Part shown: positions 47,310 through 58,538 of the stretch, piece by piece | Position numbering within the stretch: position 1 is the stretch's first letter | How the letters are laid out: each line of letters starts with the position of its first letter | Assembly (NCBI GenBank): GCA_011947345.1 | Contig: JAAVTG010000433.1 | Location: 1-64,000, forward strand | DNA: 64,000 bases | Reading direction: 5' to 3' | From: Phytophthora quininea | Lineage: Eukaryota > Oomycota > Peronosporomycetes > Peronosporales > Peronosporaceae | Made by a program: the position numbers and the translations under genes | The notes under the pieces: generated by a model | What the model was told of the DNA's origin: nothing | Seen by the model: the letters and a program-made list of their open reading frames with translations, nothing else | Databases searched by the model: none

Positions 47310-47690
47310 AGTTCTTGTGGGCCTCATTTTGGTACATCGTCAGCAGTTACATAGTTTGTCGGCCTCTTGTCCGCAACCCAGATCCACACTTTCGCCGTCA
47401 GTTCGTCGTCAGGGCTATCACTCAACGGCGGCACAAATATTTGTGCTTGGACAGTTCAGCGAGATTGTAATCGTCGATAAGCTTCACATAGTTTCCGTAG
47501 ACAATCAGTTCACCCAGCTTCCGTTCGTTCTCAGCAACGCTGTTCAGCCCCAATTTGACACAAACCTCGTACATCGGCAGCTTCTCCTTCTGCCAGTCGT
47601 TCAAGCGAACACTCTTGTTTCCTTGAGGAAGAACTCGTATTTTTGCAGTTCGGGTGTATGATGAGGCCAACTCCAACGAGATCGTAACGC
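47310..47690 (-). pseudogene. WY-type RXLR effector remnant (minus strand)
   Basis: The minus-strand frame reads LNDWQKEKLPMYEVCVKLGL, then VYGNYVKLIDDYNLAELSKH and a stop, matching the W-x-x-x-K-L-P-x-Y and Y-V-K-L-x-D-x-Y-N landmarks of the gene at 46568. Further on, in other frames, DELTAKVWIW and AHKNFKFLKL continue the WY pattern. Upstream parts (47691-47910) are not readable as a signal peptide. Confidence 0.6.
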
Positions 47691-48493
47691 CGACTTGACG
47701 TACTCTGGATCCTCTTGTTTCTTGAGCTACTCAGACACCTGCCAACGAGTTCAAGCAGTCGTCAGCAGAATCCGTTGCAGCCTTGTTATCATCGACAATC
47801 CGTACAGATCTCCCAACGTAAGGCTTGGTTCACTGCGGGTTGGTGTGCGTCGCAGTTTGCAATGGCAAAACTCACATCACCAAATCAATCAAAGAATATT
47901 TCATTCTATGTAAGTAGAGCACAGTGAGGTGATGAGGGTCAACAGAGACGGCTGCCTCTAGCCTAATTGCTGAAAGTGCCATCCCGGTTATCGTTACTGT
48001 TCAATTTAACGCACGAAGTGAGCAAGGTGAGCGCAGGATGTGGAACAAGCAGTAAATCCTGTCGAGGCCTCGCGTCCGGCTTCAGTGACGGGGTATGCGC
48101 CAGCACTATCTATCCCACGGTCGCTCAGCCCCCGCGTAATGCCATCTCCGTCATTTCTTAAATCTTGATCTACACCGCGTTACAAGTACGAAGAAGTCCG
48201 ATCGGCAACAATTGTGGTTTTGCACACGTCGCAGATGCGCGCGTCACAGATTTGAATGTTTCACACGTCACACGTTGTAAGCCTACTCACGACAGTGGTT
48301 CAGAAGAGAAACAGTGAGGATCTGCAAGGGGCAGTTGCTCATGAATCATTGTTGAGGTGAGCCGATACATGTCTAAACTTTTGCTCAATCGATTCATTCT
48401 CCAATTCACCGTCTTACCATGAGCAACTGCGTTCTTCATGAGTCATGAAGATGAACGGCAGCGACCCCACACGACAGACGCGTCGGGGATACG

Positions 48494-48859
48494 ATGCAGC
48501 ATATCGCCGTCCCGCAAGGACTGTGGAAGGTGGCAGCGGCGCTCGTGCGCGATCAGGCGGGCATGGCGATCCGGAACAACATATGGCTGAATATTGCAGG
48601 AACAATTGAGGTTGAAAGAATGTCGGGGCAGGCCCATCAGCTCTTCGAGTACTTGGACGCGCACTACTTCGAGAGTGGACCAGAATCTGGTCACCAGATG
48701 TATTTGAACTCCTGCCTTTCATCCATCCGAGAATGCTCCTGGGCTGGTCGTAACAACAGAAACCGTAACCTCCTTGTCTGGCCCCTGCAGCGGTCGCTCA
48801 AATTGCTGCACGTCTCAAGTGTCCGTGCGGTAATTCAGCAGGAGCTACAAACTCCATGA
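48494..48859 (+). other. Unrecognised 121-residue open frame
   Basis: Helical-looking frame (GLWKVAAALVRDQAGMAIRN, GQAHQLFEYLDAHYF) without known motif. Codon use is plausible, but there is no homologue in the window. It may be a transposon fragment. The flanks 47911-48490 contain nothing recognised. Confidence 0.3.
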
Positions 48860-49500
48860 TGGTTTTTGTGATAGTTGTGGTGCTATTTGCTGTGCACAGC
48901 ACACCGACCTTCATCCGAACAAGATTTCGTTCGACCACACCACTGAAGCCAGACGTCTACAGGTAAACCACCTTGCCACGCAAAACGCTGGTGAAGACCG
49001 AATCTTAGACCAACTGGCCAAGCAGCGAGAGTCCCAAGAAAATGTCAAGGAGGTCCTGGATGGAGGGTCTTGTCGCAGTTGGCCTGGAGGAACACGAGAA
49101 CTACAACAAGTACAAGATCTTCCTCCAGGCTCTCGAAAATGTGAAATTGAAGGACTGGCAGAAGGAGGATCTGTCGCTGTACGCTGTTTGTCAAGTTGGG
49201 GCTCGATAATCTCTCTCGGGATGATCGAGATATCGAGGTGCTCAAGGTCTACAGACGCTAACCTTACGTGAAGAAGATCGATGCCCGCAATGTCACTCTG
49301 GACAAGAACAAGAAAGTTGTGCAGGTATATATTAGCCAGTCTGCGGACGAGATGCAGACGAGAGTTCAGATCTGGCCTACGAACAAGCAAATGTCGTTCA
49401 ACAACTGGGGATGAAAGGGACTAGCGTCGGATGAGATGAAGGCTCACAAGAACTGGAGATACTTGGATGAAGTGAACTTTTCTAGGTTCTCTGCGAGTCT
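48856..49500 (+). pseudogene. Third WY-type effector copy, multiply broken
   Basis: A signal-peptide-like start (MMVFVIVVVLFAVHS) at 48856 is followed by several frame changes and stops. Readable landmarks are HENYNKYKIFLQALENVKLK, W-Q-K-E-D-L, FVKLGLDNLSRDDR, TRVQIWPTNKQM, and the ending GLASDEMKAHKNWRYLDEV. All match the WY order of the gene at 46568. RXLR and EER are not recognisable. An in-frame TGA follows N-N-W-G. Confidence 0.6.
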
Positions 49501-49779
49501 CGTGTCGCGAAGGAAGCGAATCCTAATGGAATAAATGTTGATACTGGGGTAAATAGTTGTGGTATAGGCTTCAAAATGCGCGCCGGGGACGTGGTTTACC
49601 GCATCGACATTTATGGTTTCCCCACCGCATCCCCTCAAAATCCTTCCGAGTTATTTGACTTTTTTCTTCTTCTTCTAGCGATGAGAACGAGTGTGTACTT
49701 GGTGGCCGCGGGAAACCACTAGAGTATTCTCGTATTTGGCTTAAAACCTAGTAGATATCAGTGAATATTGTATCCGACT

Positions 49780-50015
49780 TCGATCCATACTAACGAACGA
49801 GGCTTCTTCCAGAATGGAGACAACACCAAAAACTACTCCCTACTACTGTGGGGCGTACACACGGCGACGATTGTGTTCCACGCGACCTGGAGACTGCGGG
49901 ACGGCGTATCAAAAACGTGTTGACCTCGTTTAATCTAACAAAAGAGATTGGAATTAATGGCGACAGTCTCAAGCAAATTATCATTCGACTAGGCTTTATG
50001 CCCCCACGAGTGTGA
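49780..50015 (+). pseudogene. Small LINE C-terminal fragment
   Basis: Encodes N-Y-S-L-L-L-W-G-V-H-T-A-T-I-V-F-H-A-T-W-R-L-R, clearly related to V-L-L-L-L-W-R-V-H-T-A-I-I-F-H-A-M-W-R-L in the LINE at 51891-52745, then decays. The two are in opposite orientation. Confidence 0.6.
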
Positions 50016-50106
50016 ACTTACCTCCACCCTGCAAACAATTTGGTTACCTCGACAGTGAACAGCTTGTTACTTCGTGTGGTAGACGAAATATCCTCCATAG
50101 AGCTAA

Positions 50107-50400
50107 TCAACTTTCTTCTTCTAACGAACGAGGACGACGCAGGGCGATACCCCCGAATCCTAAAATGGAGTAAACATAGTCCTTCATAGTATCCTGTCGA
50201 ATCTGTGGGGAAGGAAAGGCTGCCCTTAGCCTAACTGGGCTGTCGCTATGCAGCGATACGCTTCCTGCACTTAATCCTCCTTCACATTTAAAGATTTTGC
50301 GGCGGCTCGGACGTTGTTGAGCAAGCGTGGAAACTTCCTCTCCAAATTCTGCAATATCTCGCTCAAACTGACCGTCGGCGCTTTCTCCTGCTGTCGCCAC
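50107..50400 (-). other. Short open frame of unknown nature
   Basis: 97 residues from an ATG at 50400: an acidic helical start (FERDIAEFGEEVSTLAQQ), a basic stretch, then KDYVYSILGFGGIALRRP. No family recognised. It could be a small gene or a fragment. Confidence 0.3.
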
Positions 50401-50696
50401 TGAACCGTTGGTTGGGGTTGGATCTCTCGCTTCTACTACTTTTCCATCAAGTGCCCGGTTGCACGGCTAATGTGTCAGATCAACCCCATATTTAATTATC
50501 CTCCACCTCGTTCGAACACTGTGATCTCCTTCGAAAGGTAAGCGAGCGCCCCAAAAGAAAACTCGTGTCCTGGCGAAGAGAGATCAATGATCTCAGATCA
50601 CCTTTACCTCCTCGTTGACGCCAGTAATGCAACGAATCATTCTAGCGCGACCTTGCTATGAAATCTTCGACTTGAACGAAGTAGAAAAGATATTCA

Positions 50697-50851
50697 CCTG
50701 GCTGAGCTCGTGGCCCACCACCAGGACTTTCGACATGGTTCTATTCCTCAGCAGAGCTCGTGGTTCTATCACGGAGTCCAACCCGCCGCCACACCGTGTG
50801 ACGGAAGGCATCGATGCCTGGCTAAGCTCGTGGCCCACCCACCAGGATTTG
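50697..50851. repeat. Direct repeat of about 35 bp, spaced 120 bp
   Basis: CCTGGCTGAGCTCGTGGCCCAC (50698) recurs as CCTGGCTAAGCTCGTGGCCCAC (50818), each followed by CACCAGGA. An intermediate GAGCTCGTGG occurs at about 50755. No gene is evident from 50401 to 51010. Confidence 0.65.
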
Positions 50852-51013
50852 GACCTCCCTTTCTGTCGTCTCCGATCAGCGACAGCTTCCAGTTCGGCAG
50901 AAGCAGCATTCTTCCCCTTCTTGGTGTTCACATAGTTTTACCTGCTCGGGCTCCAAGTTTCGATCCACAGCAAATACGACCCATAGTTCGCAACCCGGCC
51001 GTCAGTAGCCACC

Positions 51014-51778
51014 TCAAATGCAATCGCTTTCGTTGATGAAGATCGGCGAATGCGTCGTTGGAGGTGCCGTCATCGACGTTGCTGTTAGTAGCCCATCGAA
51101 TGCAATCCGACAGATAAATATCCGCATCGTGTAACACAAGAGGCGCTTGCAATGCGTGTGTGCCGACCACCGCTCGGATTCAGTCTTGTTCTGATGCGCG
51201 GAGTGCTCCGCAGTCGCCTTCTCAGCGTCGGCAGAACTCGTGTACTCATTAATCGCCAGGTTAGCATAAGTGGGAATCTTTGCTGAATCGGCGATCTGCA
51301 AGTCCCTCAATCGTCTGTCAAAGCGTCCAAAGTGCGGCTCGCGCGACGCTTGCGACGGTTCGGCCTTTGTTTTTTCAACTCCTGGCGAGAGCTCTTCTCG
51401 GCCGCCTAGCTGAGGAGAGTACGGTCTTCATTTCAGTCTGCAATTCGTTTTCCCTTCAACAGCGCAGCGATCGACTGCTGTAGCTTGACTCGCTCGTCAC
51501 GGTTGCTCGACTGCGACTTCGTCAGCTCTTCTGAAGCTTGGACGCATTCTCCACGCTGTCGTGCTGTGCTTCCAGCTCCCTAGACAGCTTTGAATTAACC
51601 TCAGTCTTCTTCTTGAGCTCTTCGCTAGCCTATTCGCCTTCACACGCTCTGCATCGAGCAGGATCTGGATCTCCACAAATGCCTTTTTCTCAGCAGCCAG
51701 CACCTTGTCGCTTTTTGCGCGTCCAGCTCCCACCACCGTCGTGGGCTGCTCCTTCTCCAGCTTCAGAACCTCCGCCAT
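51014..51778 (-). pseudogene. Coiled-coil protein remnant
   Basis: Opens with MAEVLKLEKEQPTTVVG at 51778 and continues in heptad-like helix (AEKKAFVEIQILLDAERVKA). It then continues in another frame as E-L-K-K-K-T-E-V-N-S-K-L-S-R-E-L-E-A-Q, and later RDLQIADSAKIPTYANLAIN. Three or more frame changes and stops interrupt it. No known domain beyond coiled coil. Confidence 0.45.
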
Positions 51779-51890
51779 CGTGATTAGCAGTTTTCTGCCA
51801 AAAATTGTATCGCTATGAATGAATTAAAATGAGTTGATTAACAATTTAACGGATTTCTCGTCTAAGCTGCTTTACCTCGTAGCATCAGAT

Positions 51891-52745
51891 TTATCGTTGA
51901 GGAATCCAAATGGTGTGTTGCTCTAGAGCGATAGCATCAGTGTCTTTTGGCGGTTCGAAGCCCAATTGACGTATTATCGACAGTATTGCCGATTCGTCGT
52001 AATGGAGTTCAGCTGCGTGTTGGTAGATGAATTGGCAGTGCATTTTGAAGGAGCTCATCATCCCTGGAATGCTTGGAGTTTCGGTTAGGGCCTCCCTGAA
52101 GAGAATGTCATATCGCAGTCTCCACATTGCATGGAAGATGATTGCCGTGTGTACTCTCCACAGAAGAAGGAGTACCTTGTGATTTTCTCGCCAACTTGCT
52201 CGCAGGTCTTGTGCTGTGGGGAAGAGTCGAAGCCGCCAAGTCAATCGAGTTCTGAACGCCCGACGCCAGGGCTTGTACACGTGTTCCCATATCGATGTAA
52301 GCGATGTGCACTTGAAGAAGCAATGTTGTATTGTTTCAATCGCTCGGCACCCAGGGCGTACACATTGCTGAATTGTCGGGTTCAGTGATTTCAAGAAGTA
52401 TAGTCTCGAGCCGACGGTAATATCACCGCAATATAGTCGTAACATCACATCATGAGCCACTGGAAGTAGCAGTCCTCGCAGTGCTAGTACTTTTGACAGC
52501 GTTTGGTGAACACGTCGCCGTGGACATCCCAAATCCTCAGGTGGATGGTGCTCCAGCGCAGGCGCTTGTTCAAGCAACTTATTCCAGTCTTTTTTCCGTA
52601 GTTTTGGAAAGAATCGTACGCTTGGCGTAGTAATATTGGCACTGCTCACAGATAATCCGTGAATCGGAGGTGTGTTTGTTGCCTTTGCTGCTTGGATCTC
52701 TCCTGGATGAGATTGAGGTAGAATTCTTGACATGACTTCTCTCAA
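51891..52745 (-). pseudogene. C-terminal part of a LINE (non-LTR) retrotransposon ORF2
   Basis: The 284-residue frame contains the Cys-His end domain typical of L1-like reverse transcriptase proteins: C-V-R-P-G-C-R-A-I-E-T-I-Q-H-C-F-F-K-C, then IWEHVYKPWRR. A helical tail follows with LLLLWRVHTAIIFHAMWRLR. The polymerase domain itself is not in the window upstream, so it is 5'-truncated, as is common for LINE copies. Confidence 0.72.
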
Positions 52746-53553
52746 CTGTCTGTAGAGACGAAAAATATCCGCAAGGACAACTTCAGATCCGAGTATTGGG
52801 TGAGGTGTTGAATATATTTTGGCGAAGAACGCGGCCGATGAAGGCCAGTAAATGATTTTCGTCTAGAAAATCGGCAAAACAGTCCAACTTTTTCTCCGCA
52901 AGTGCACGACATAAGCAGCCAAACTTGGTAGTACCTGACCCCAATGGCGTCGAAGTTTGTGTTAGATTTGAAGTCGTCTCAGAAGAAGGTAGGCAATGAA
53001 TATGATGGCAAGGGACAGCAGGACGAGGAAGAGAATTGCACGACGACATGAAGTGATATGAAGAGTGCTACGCTTCTCCCTATATACGAGAATATGAGCG
53101 CCGAGCGACGATCAATAAACAGTGCACAACGCAGAGCAACAGGAGACATTGAATCGGTCGTAGGCGACAGCTTCTGCATATCCCGACCGTGCCACTCATG
53201 ATCCTCCCCTGCAGTCTTTCATCACGCGGTCGTAGAAGAACGTCGTGCCGATGCCGATGTACTCATCCCTCTCAAAGCGGTGCACAAGAGGATTAGTTCG
53301 ATTAGTTTAATGAGTTTGATATGTTTGACGCGTTTGGTGCCGTTTAGTCTGCTTATTCGACACCTCAGTAACCAGTGGCGTCCTATGCAAGGGGAGTTTG
53401 GCAGACTGCGCTGATTGAAATTGATGCAAAACATTCCGGGAAAAGGCAGTGCTGTAGAATTAATAGCGCTCTCCATCTACTGTGTAGGCTAGACAGTGTA
53501 GCGCTACCAGCCCAATCCTCCAGTCCATATTCAGATAAATCTAGTTACTGATA
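52746..53553. other. Gene-poor stretch before CRN3
   Basis: A minus frame at 52783-53049 (GTTKFGCLCRALAEKKLDCF) and an adjoining hydrophobic frame are unassigned. Positions 53285-53345 repeat G-A-T-T-A-G-T-T words. The CRN3 promoter must lie in the last 200 bp. Confidence 0.3.
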
Positions 53554-55959
53554 ATGAAGCTGTCCGCGACCATCGTCGGCTTAAGGGGGACGTGTTTTCG
53601 GTGGAAGTGGACGAGGATGATGAGTTGAAGGACGTGAAGAAGCTGATCAAGGACAAGCATCCGATTAGCTTGAAGGATATAGGAGAAGACACATGGGACC
53701 TTTTCCTTCCCAAGAAGGCGGACGACTCGTGGCTCTCTGCGACCGATAATGACTCGTTCGTCGCGCTGAAGAAGGTTCTGAAAAGAGGAGATACCCCAAA
53801 AGTGGTCGCCGATATCGTGAATATTGAAGACAATGCGCTTGACGGAACGGCGACAGTCCAGGAAATGTTTGGCAAGAGCCTCCCTCCTGGCCGCATTCAT
53901 ATTCTGGTGAAGACCCCGCACCGCCGTTGGACCGTCAAGATACAAGAAAACAAGATATTTGAGGAATATAAGAAAACTGCAGAACGTCTCAAGCCCATGG
54001 ACGAGGTGAAAGAGGTGGTGAAGACTCTTAAGCAAGTGAAACAACATCGAACGAGGATGCCGTTTGTCATCTTGGAGAATTCCTCGGGCACGGGAAAGAC
54101 CCAAATGGCGTTCAACCTGCAGGCCAACGGGGCTTTTGACGTGTTTTACGTGCTGTGTACTTCGTGGAACGAGAGAGAACAAGATGTGTATAATGCTTTC
54201 GACCACCGAACCACTGCTTTCCTGGCGTGTATTCAGAGCGACACCGCGACAATGAAGGAAGGCTCCGTTGCTGAGTTCAAGAAAACAGAAAACCTTCAGG
54301 TGTATCGCTTCATCCTCGCCGTGCTCAGAGGGGAAACAAGTTTTATTGGAGAGGCTTCGCGCGAGACTGTTGCTGGAGAAGTGGGATGCCGGACCAAGGC
54401 ATGTGTTTTTTCTTGGATGAGTTCCCACGTCTGAAGAGTGACGAAAAGCAGGAGGAGTGGGAGCAGCGTGAAAAGCAGGCTCTAGCAATGCGGAATGTGT
54501 TCCGCAGTTTTGGCATACCGATAATGATCAGCTCTACGAACGACACGGCACGCAGGTGCCCTCCTGCCAGCAAACGGTCCCGAGCATTTGATCTGTTATA
54601 CCGAGATGAATCTCCATGGTGTGTGGTCATTCCATCGTTGCCACCGTTTGATATCAATGGAATGACCGATGAGATTTATCCAGAAAAACCGTTCAAGTGG
54701 ATCCTCCAGCACAGTCGACCATTGTTTGGAGTGCTTGCACTGAGATATATGCGCGAGAACCCGAGAAAAGAAAGGAGCGAGCTGCAATACTTGACTGCGA
54801 TGACAGATGCGTTGGCGAAGCAACTCCGACTTGCAAAAGAACGAAGCCACCCGGAGGAGTTCAACGTTGGTCAGTTCTGTATGTTCATGGCGTCTAGCTA
54901 CGAGCTCCCGCCTACAAGCGAGATTTGGGAAAACAACACGTGGCAAGTGGTGTTTTACAACAAGCAAAAGAAATCTGAAGATACGAACCTGATCGATTAC
55001 CACTACGACCGCCTTGAGGAAGACGAAACCTTCGAGCTGATGCTTGGCGCAGGGAACTTGTGGAAGAATGAAGAAGGTTGGAGGTGCCGATACGTGTTGC
55101 CGCTGCCGAAGAACGATATGCTCTTGCATCTCACGCTGACGGGGACCACCAATACACTGACGAATATGGAGAATCACAGTGTGTGTTTCCTCTAGCGCTG
55201 CCCTTATACAAGGTAATGCAGAGCGGTCCTGTTCGAAACAAGCTGAGTTATCGCAACTCAGCCCAGAAAACGAATGATGGGTCGGCCCTTGAAGCGCTTG
55301 TGGCGGGGGCTGTCGTCCTTGCCAGCCACCATGACGGATTTGGTGGAGTGAAGTTCCCAGTGTTTTTCGGCCGACTGCTGTACGAGTTGGGGGTGCGTGA
55401 TGTTATCGATGCAGTGGAACTGCCAGACGACGACGGAAACAACAATATTATCATCCCGTTTCTAGCTGCCCCGAATGTGGATTGGCCTGCCAAGTTTCTG
55501 ACCTGTTGGAATGATAAGGGCGCTCGGTTCGCCAACATGCAACGCACTCGCAACGACGAAAGGCTGGGTTTCATGGTTGATGGGGATATCCTTGCTGGCG
55601 AATGCAAAGATAAGCTTGATTTGTCAGCGGTGAAAAACGTTCTTGGCCGTGTTTCCGAGTCCACAAAGGTTCACTTAGTTGTCACGCACAGTATGCCGAA
55701 AGTGGATTGCCTTTTGCCACTGGCTCTTCTGGAAGAGGTCAATCTGCAGCGTGCCAAGTTGTATCGGATCTCGGGTTACAAGGAATTGGAGCCGTTACAT
55801 GTGCTCTGGGACGCGAAGGAAGAGCCACCAACCGAACAAAAACCAATCGCAGACGGAGTAGGCAAAACTATTATCATTGTCGAGGTCAGTGACTGGGAAG
55901 GCAAAAGACGGTTTGAAAGCGAGGGCGACGAAACCCTGTCCAAGAAGCCGCGGAAGTGA
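53554..55959 (+). CDS. CRN3: full-length Crinkler effector with intact P-loop (frame broken)
   Basis: Start at 53554 (MKLSATIVGL). Header motifs are WDLFLPKKADDSW and H-I-L-V-K-T-P. The NTPase domain has ENSSGTGKTQ and VFFLDEFPRL. The C-terminal domain has the ALVAGAVVLASHHDGFGG block, and the chain ends GDETLSKKPRK in an open frame. The header differs much from CRN2, but the sequence becomes nearly identical from about 54020 on, and 269 consecutive residues are the same. The last 150 residues differ again, being closer to CRN5 (RLGFMVDGDIL). Frame breaks lie at G5 near 53585, T6 near 54405 and G4 near 55140. The last two are at the same runs as in CRN2. Followed 160 bp on by an H-gene remnant. 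Confidence 0.82.
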
Positions 55960-56117
55960 GTCGATACCGTGAGGATCAGGTGTGGCAGTCGTCACAGGTC
56001 GTGTTCTTGTTGGAAGTTGTCGGCAAGACGTTGAAACTGCTTCAATATCATTTATGGGGCTATCGATGTGTTCTTTCACTCGTATTGTATTAGTTGGTTG
56101 GAATTTTCATTGCTGCG

Positions 56118-57196
56118 ATGGACACTTTGCGGCAGAATGAACAGCAGCTCGTGCCAATGATACTATTACCTATCGTCACTCACTACTTCGCTTTGAATGG
56201 TAACCCCATCACGGAAGTTCCTGCAGAGCTGTTCGAAGTCGAAGGGCTACCGCAAATTGGTATCGGAGACACGTTAATTCGTGAACTTCCTCGGAATGTG
56301 ACGCACTTGTCGTCGACGCTACAGTACGTCTTCATGACCGACACCAACATTTCGTTCTTTTGGAATTGGACCGACCAACTGTTGGATCAAACGAGTAAAG
56401 TCGGAGGCTATCCTCCAATTTATGCTGGCGGAACGCCGTATTGCTCGGACCTGGAACGGATTAGCAGTGGAACTAGTGATGCTTTCAGTGTTCCTGTACT
56501 TCCCAGTATTCTTCACAGCTCATGGACCCAACTCAAGCAAAGGCCGATGGAGAAATACGGTTATCTGTGGACTGTAGTCCGTCGGTGAGTGGATTTAGTG
56601 GGCCGGTCTACCCACTGACAGATGATGATAAACGCTATGCACTAGACTACGCAGCTCTTTACCCTTCTGGGCAGTGAGAATATATCAGCTATGAATTCCT
56701 TTTTTGCTTGGCTTGAGCATCGTCGCGATAGTCCTAAGGATCAAGTACACAGATGATAGTTAAGCTATCCCAAAAATGTTGAATACATCAACTTGAACCA
56801 AGAACTCCAAAATGCAGTGTACGAATTGTTGTCCGTGGTTAAGCAACATACCTATGAGTCCTCAACCACCAGGTAATTGTGTCACGCAACTTTGATATTG
56901 AGTGTGGCGAGTGAATATGTATTACAGATTGAAGATAATGACCCGGAAACGGAAGACGAATTCGAAAAAATCTTGGCGTGGTGATGAAAAAGCGCAAGGA
57001 AAGGCATCATCAACTTCCGTGTTGGAATCCAACGATCGCGTGCAAGCGTTCCTAAATGTGACACAGAAAGCCAAAACGGGGATGGAGCAACATCTGGGTC
57101 TTATCACTCTGGGTCCGATAGGGTTTGAGCTATTGCGGTATGAAGGTGGACGCCTTGAGAAGACCGAGTGCTACTGCCGCAGAGCCATCTCTTGAA
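56118..57196 (+). pseudogene. H7: H-family remnant split by LRR-gene and retroelement fragments
   Basis: Starts with MDTLRQNEQQL, matching the MDTLRQIEQQL start of H6. After about 15 codons the frame becomes a piece of a leucine-rich-repeat protein (LNGNPITEVPAELFEVEGLP, LPRNVTHLSSTLQYVFMTDT, FFWNWTDQLLDQTS, PYCSDLERISSGTSDAFSV). This is followed at 56588-56690 by the inverted retroelement boundary. Near 56780 the H exon-1 tail resumes (NQELQNAVYELLSVVKQH), then an intron (GTAATT to ATTACAG), then I-E-D-N-D-P-E-T-E-D-E-F-E at 56928, the H acidic exon. Frames decay beyond. The H gene was thus interrupted by foreign pieces totalling about 600 bp. Confidence 0.68.
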
Positions 57197-57292
57197 CATT
57201 AATTATTCTCACACGTCACACACAATGATGATTGGTTCGTATACTTAAGTAAAAATCGTGTACACTCTATAATTTCTATCACAACGGTCGAC

Positions 57293-58498
57293 ATGGAGGT
57301 GTTGCGATTCGTTGAGACGCGTCTTGTGGAAGCGCTGACAGTCGCCCAGCAGCATTTAGAGGGATCCAAAGATGGCAAGTGTTCTGCTTCCCTGCAGCAG
57401 CATCTACAGCAGAAATTTTGGCCAATATTGACCGCTTACAAGACCAAATCCGGGCATCAACACATCTGATCGCTTCCCAGACTGAAGACTTACGTGTCAC
57501 GACGGAAAAAGCTGCGGAAAGATTTAAAACTCTTTGCAACTCCAGTCGGGGAGAGGTCAAGTTGAAGACTCTGACACAGAGACAGATGAGGAGTTGGAAG
57601 GCAGTTCTACTGGCAATGAACGTGGACACACTCCTAGTGGTGACTCTGAGGCAGCAGCACGTGAGAAGCAGCTTTATAAAACTATGAAGAGATTCAGTTA
57701 CTATGCAAAGCAGGCTGCTGGGCTGGATGGAAAAGCGGAGCGGAGTCGTGTCTTGCAAGTGGTGAAACATCTCAAACGAACATGCAGTACAGCCATGACC
57801 AAACTGATCAAGTTCTTGTCGGATGGAGAAATTCCGAGAGCTTATATTGCAGAAGACTTTGTCCAGACTATAGCAATGTTGCCTGCAGTCACCTCCCAAC
57901 TAGAGATGAATGTGGATAAAAAGTGGATTGCCACAATAATGGCAGGGATTGAACGACTTTTGAAGGTCGTAAGCAGTCACAGTGGATTGCCACCTGCACT
58001 AAAAGACCCTCAACTACAAGCTACCAAAACGGCTCTCGAGGAACACGTATTGTATAGCACCAGCTTCCTGAACAAGATGAAGCTTCTTACGAATGCGATA
58101 AAGCTGAAACCAGAGTCACTCCAGCCAAATCGTATTGCAGAGCCGTTGCAAAGGCTTGCCACGTACTTCCAGAAGGATATCAACAAGTACGATCCTCGAC
58201 GAAACGCGCCGCGAACTGAGGAACGATGGGAAATCTTCACCGAGGTTGCAGAAACACTTGCCGAATGGATCCGTACAGCCGAGTTGGCGTCCCCTTCACC
58301 AATGCTTCCCGTCAAGCTGGCAAATTTTGAACGCCATGTCAAAACATTTTCAGCAAGATACCCCAAGCGCATTCCGGATGGATTACTAAAGTAAGTGATT
58401 CCCTCTTCCTTTGTTTAAATGACAACTAACACATCTATTCCAGCGCTTCGGCTGCATTGGCAAACTTAGCAACCGACACGAGCTCGACTAAAACGTAG
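57293..58498 (+). CDS. H-family protein H5: single-unit member
   Basis: Start ATG 57293 (MEVLRFVETRLVEALTVAQQ). The coiled-coil part (AEILANIDRLQDQIRAS) and the acidic motif V-E-D-S-D-T-E-T-D-E-E follow after two frame changes near 57385 and 57540; no intron is obvious between them. One helical unit (LYKTMKRFSYYAKQA, DKKWIATIMAGIERLL, RTEERWEIFTEVAETLAEW) ends YPKRIPDGLLK at a phase-2 GTAAGTG intron. A last short exon (58444-58498) reads A-S-A-A-L-A-N-L-A-T-D and ends in S-T-K-T. The unit is the same fold type as in H1-H4, though more distant. Convergent with H6, 40 bp between stops. Confidence 0.7.
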
Positions 58499-58538
58499 TG
58501 TTAAGTTAAAGTCCATTTTGTTGCACCACCACTTTACC

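Noticed and set aside
53541..54488. Long antisense open frame (315 codons) over CRN3, and a similar one (259 codons) over CRN2
   Set aside because: It mirrors the coding strand of a recognised CRN, arises from its high third-position GC, and contains no motif or start context.
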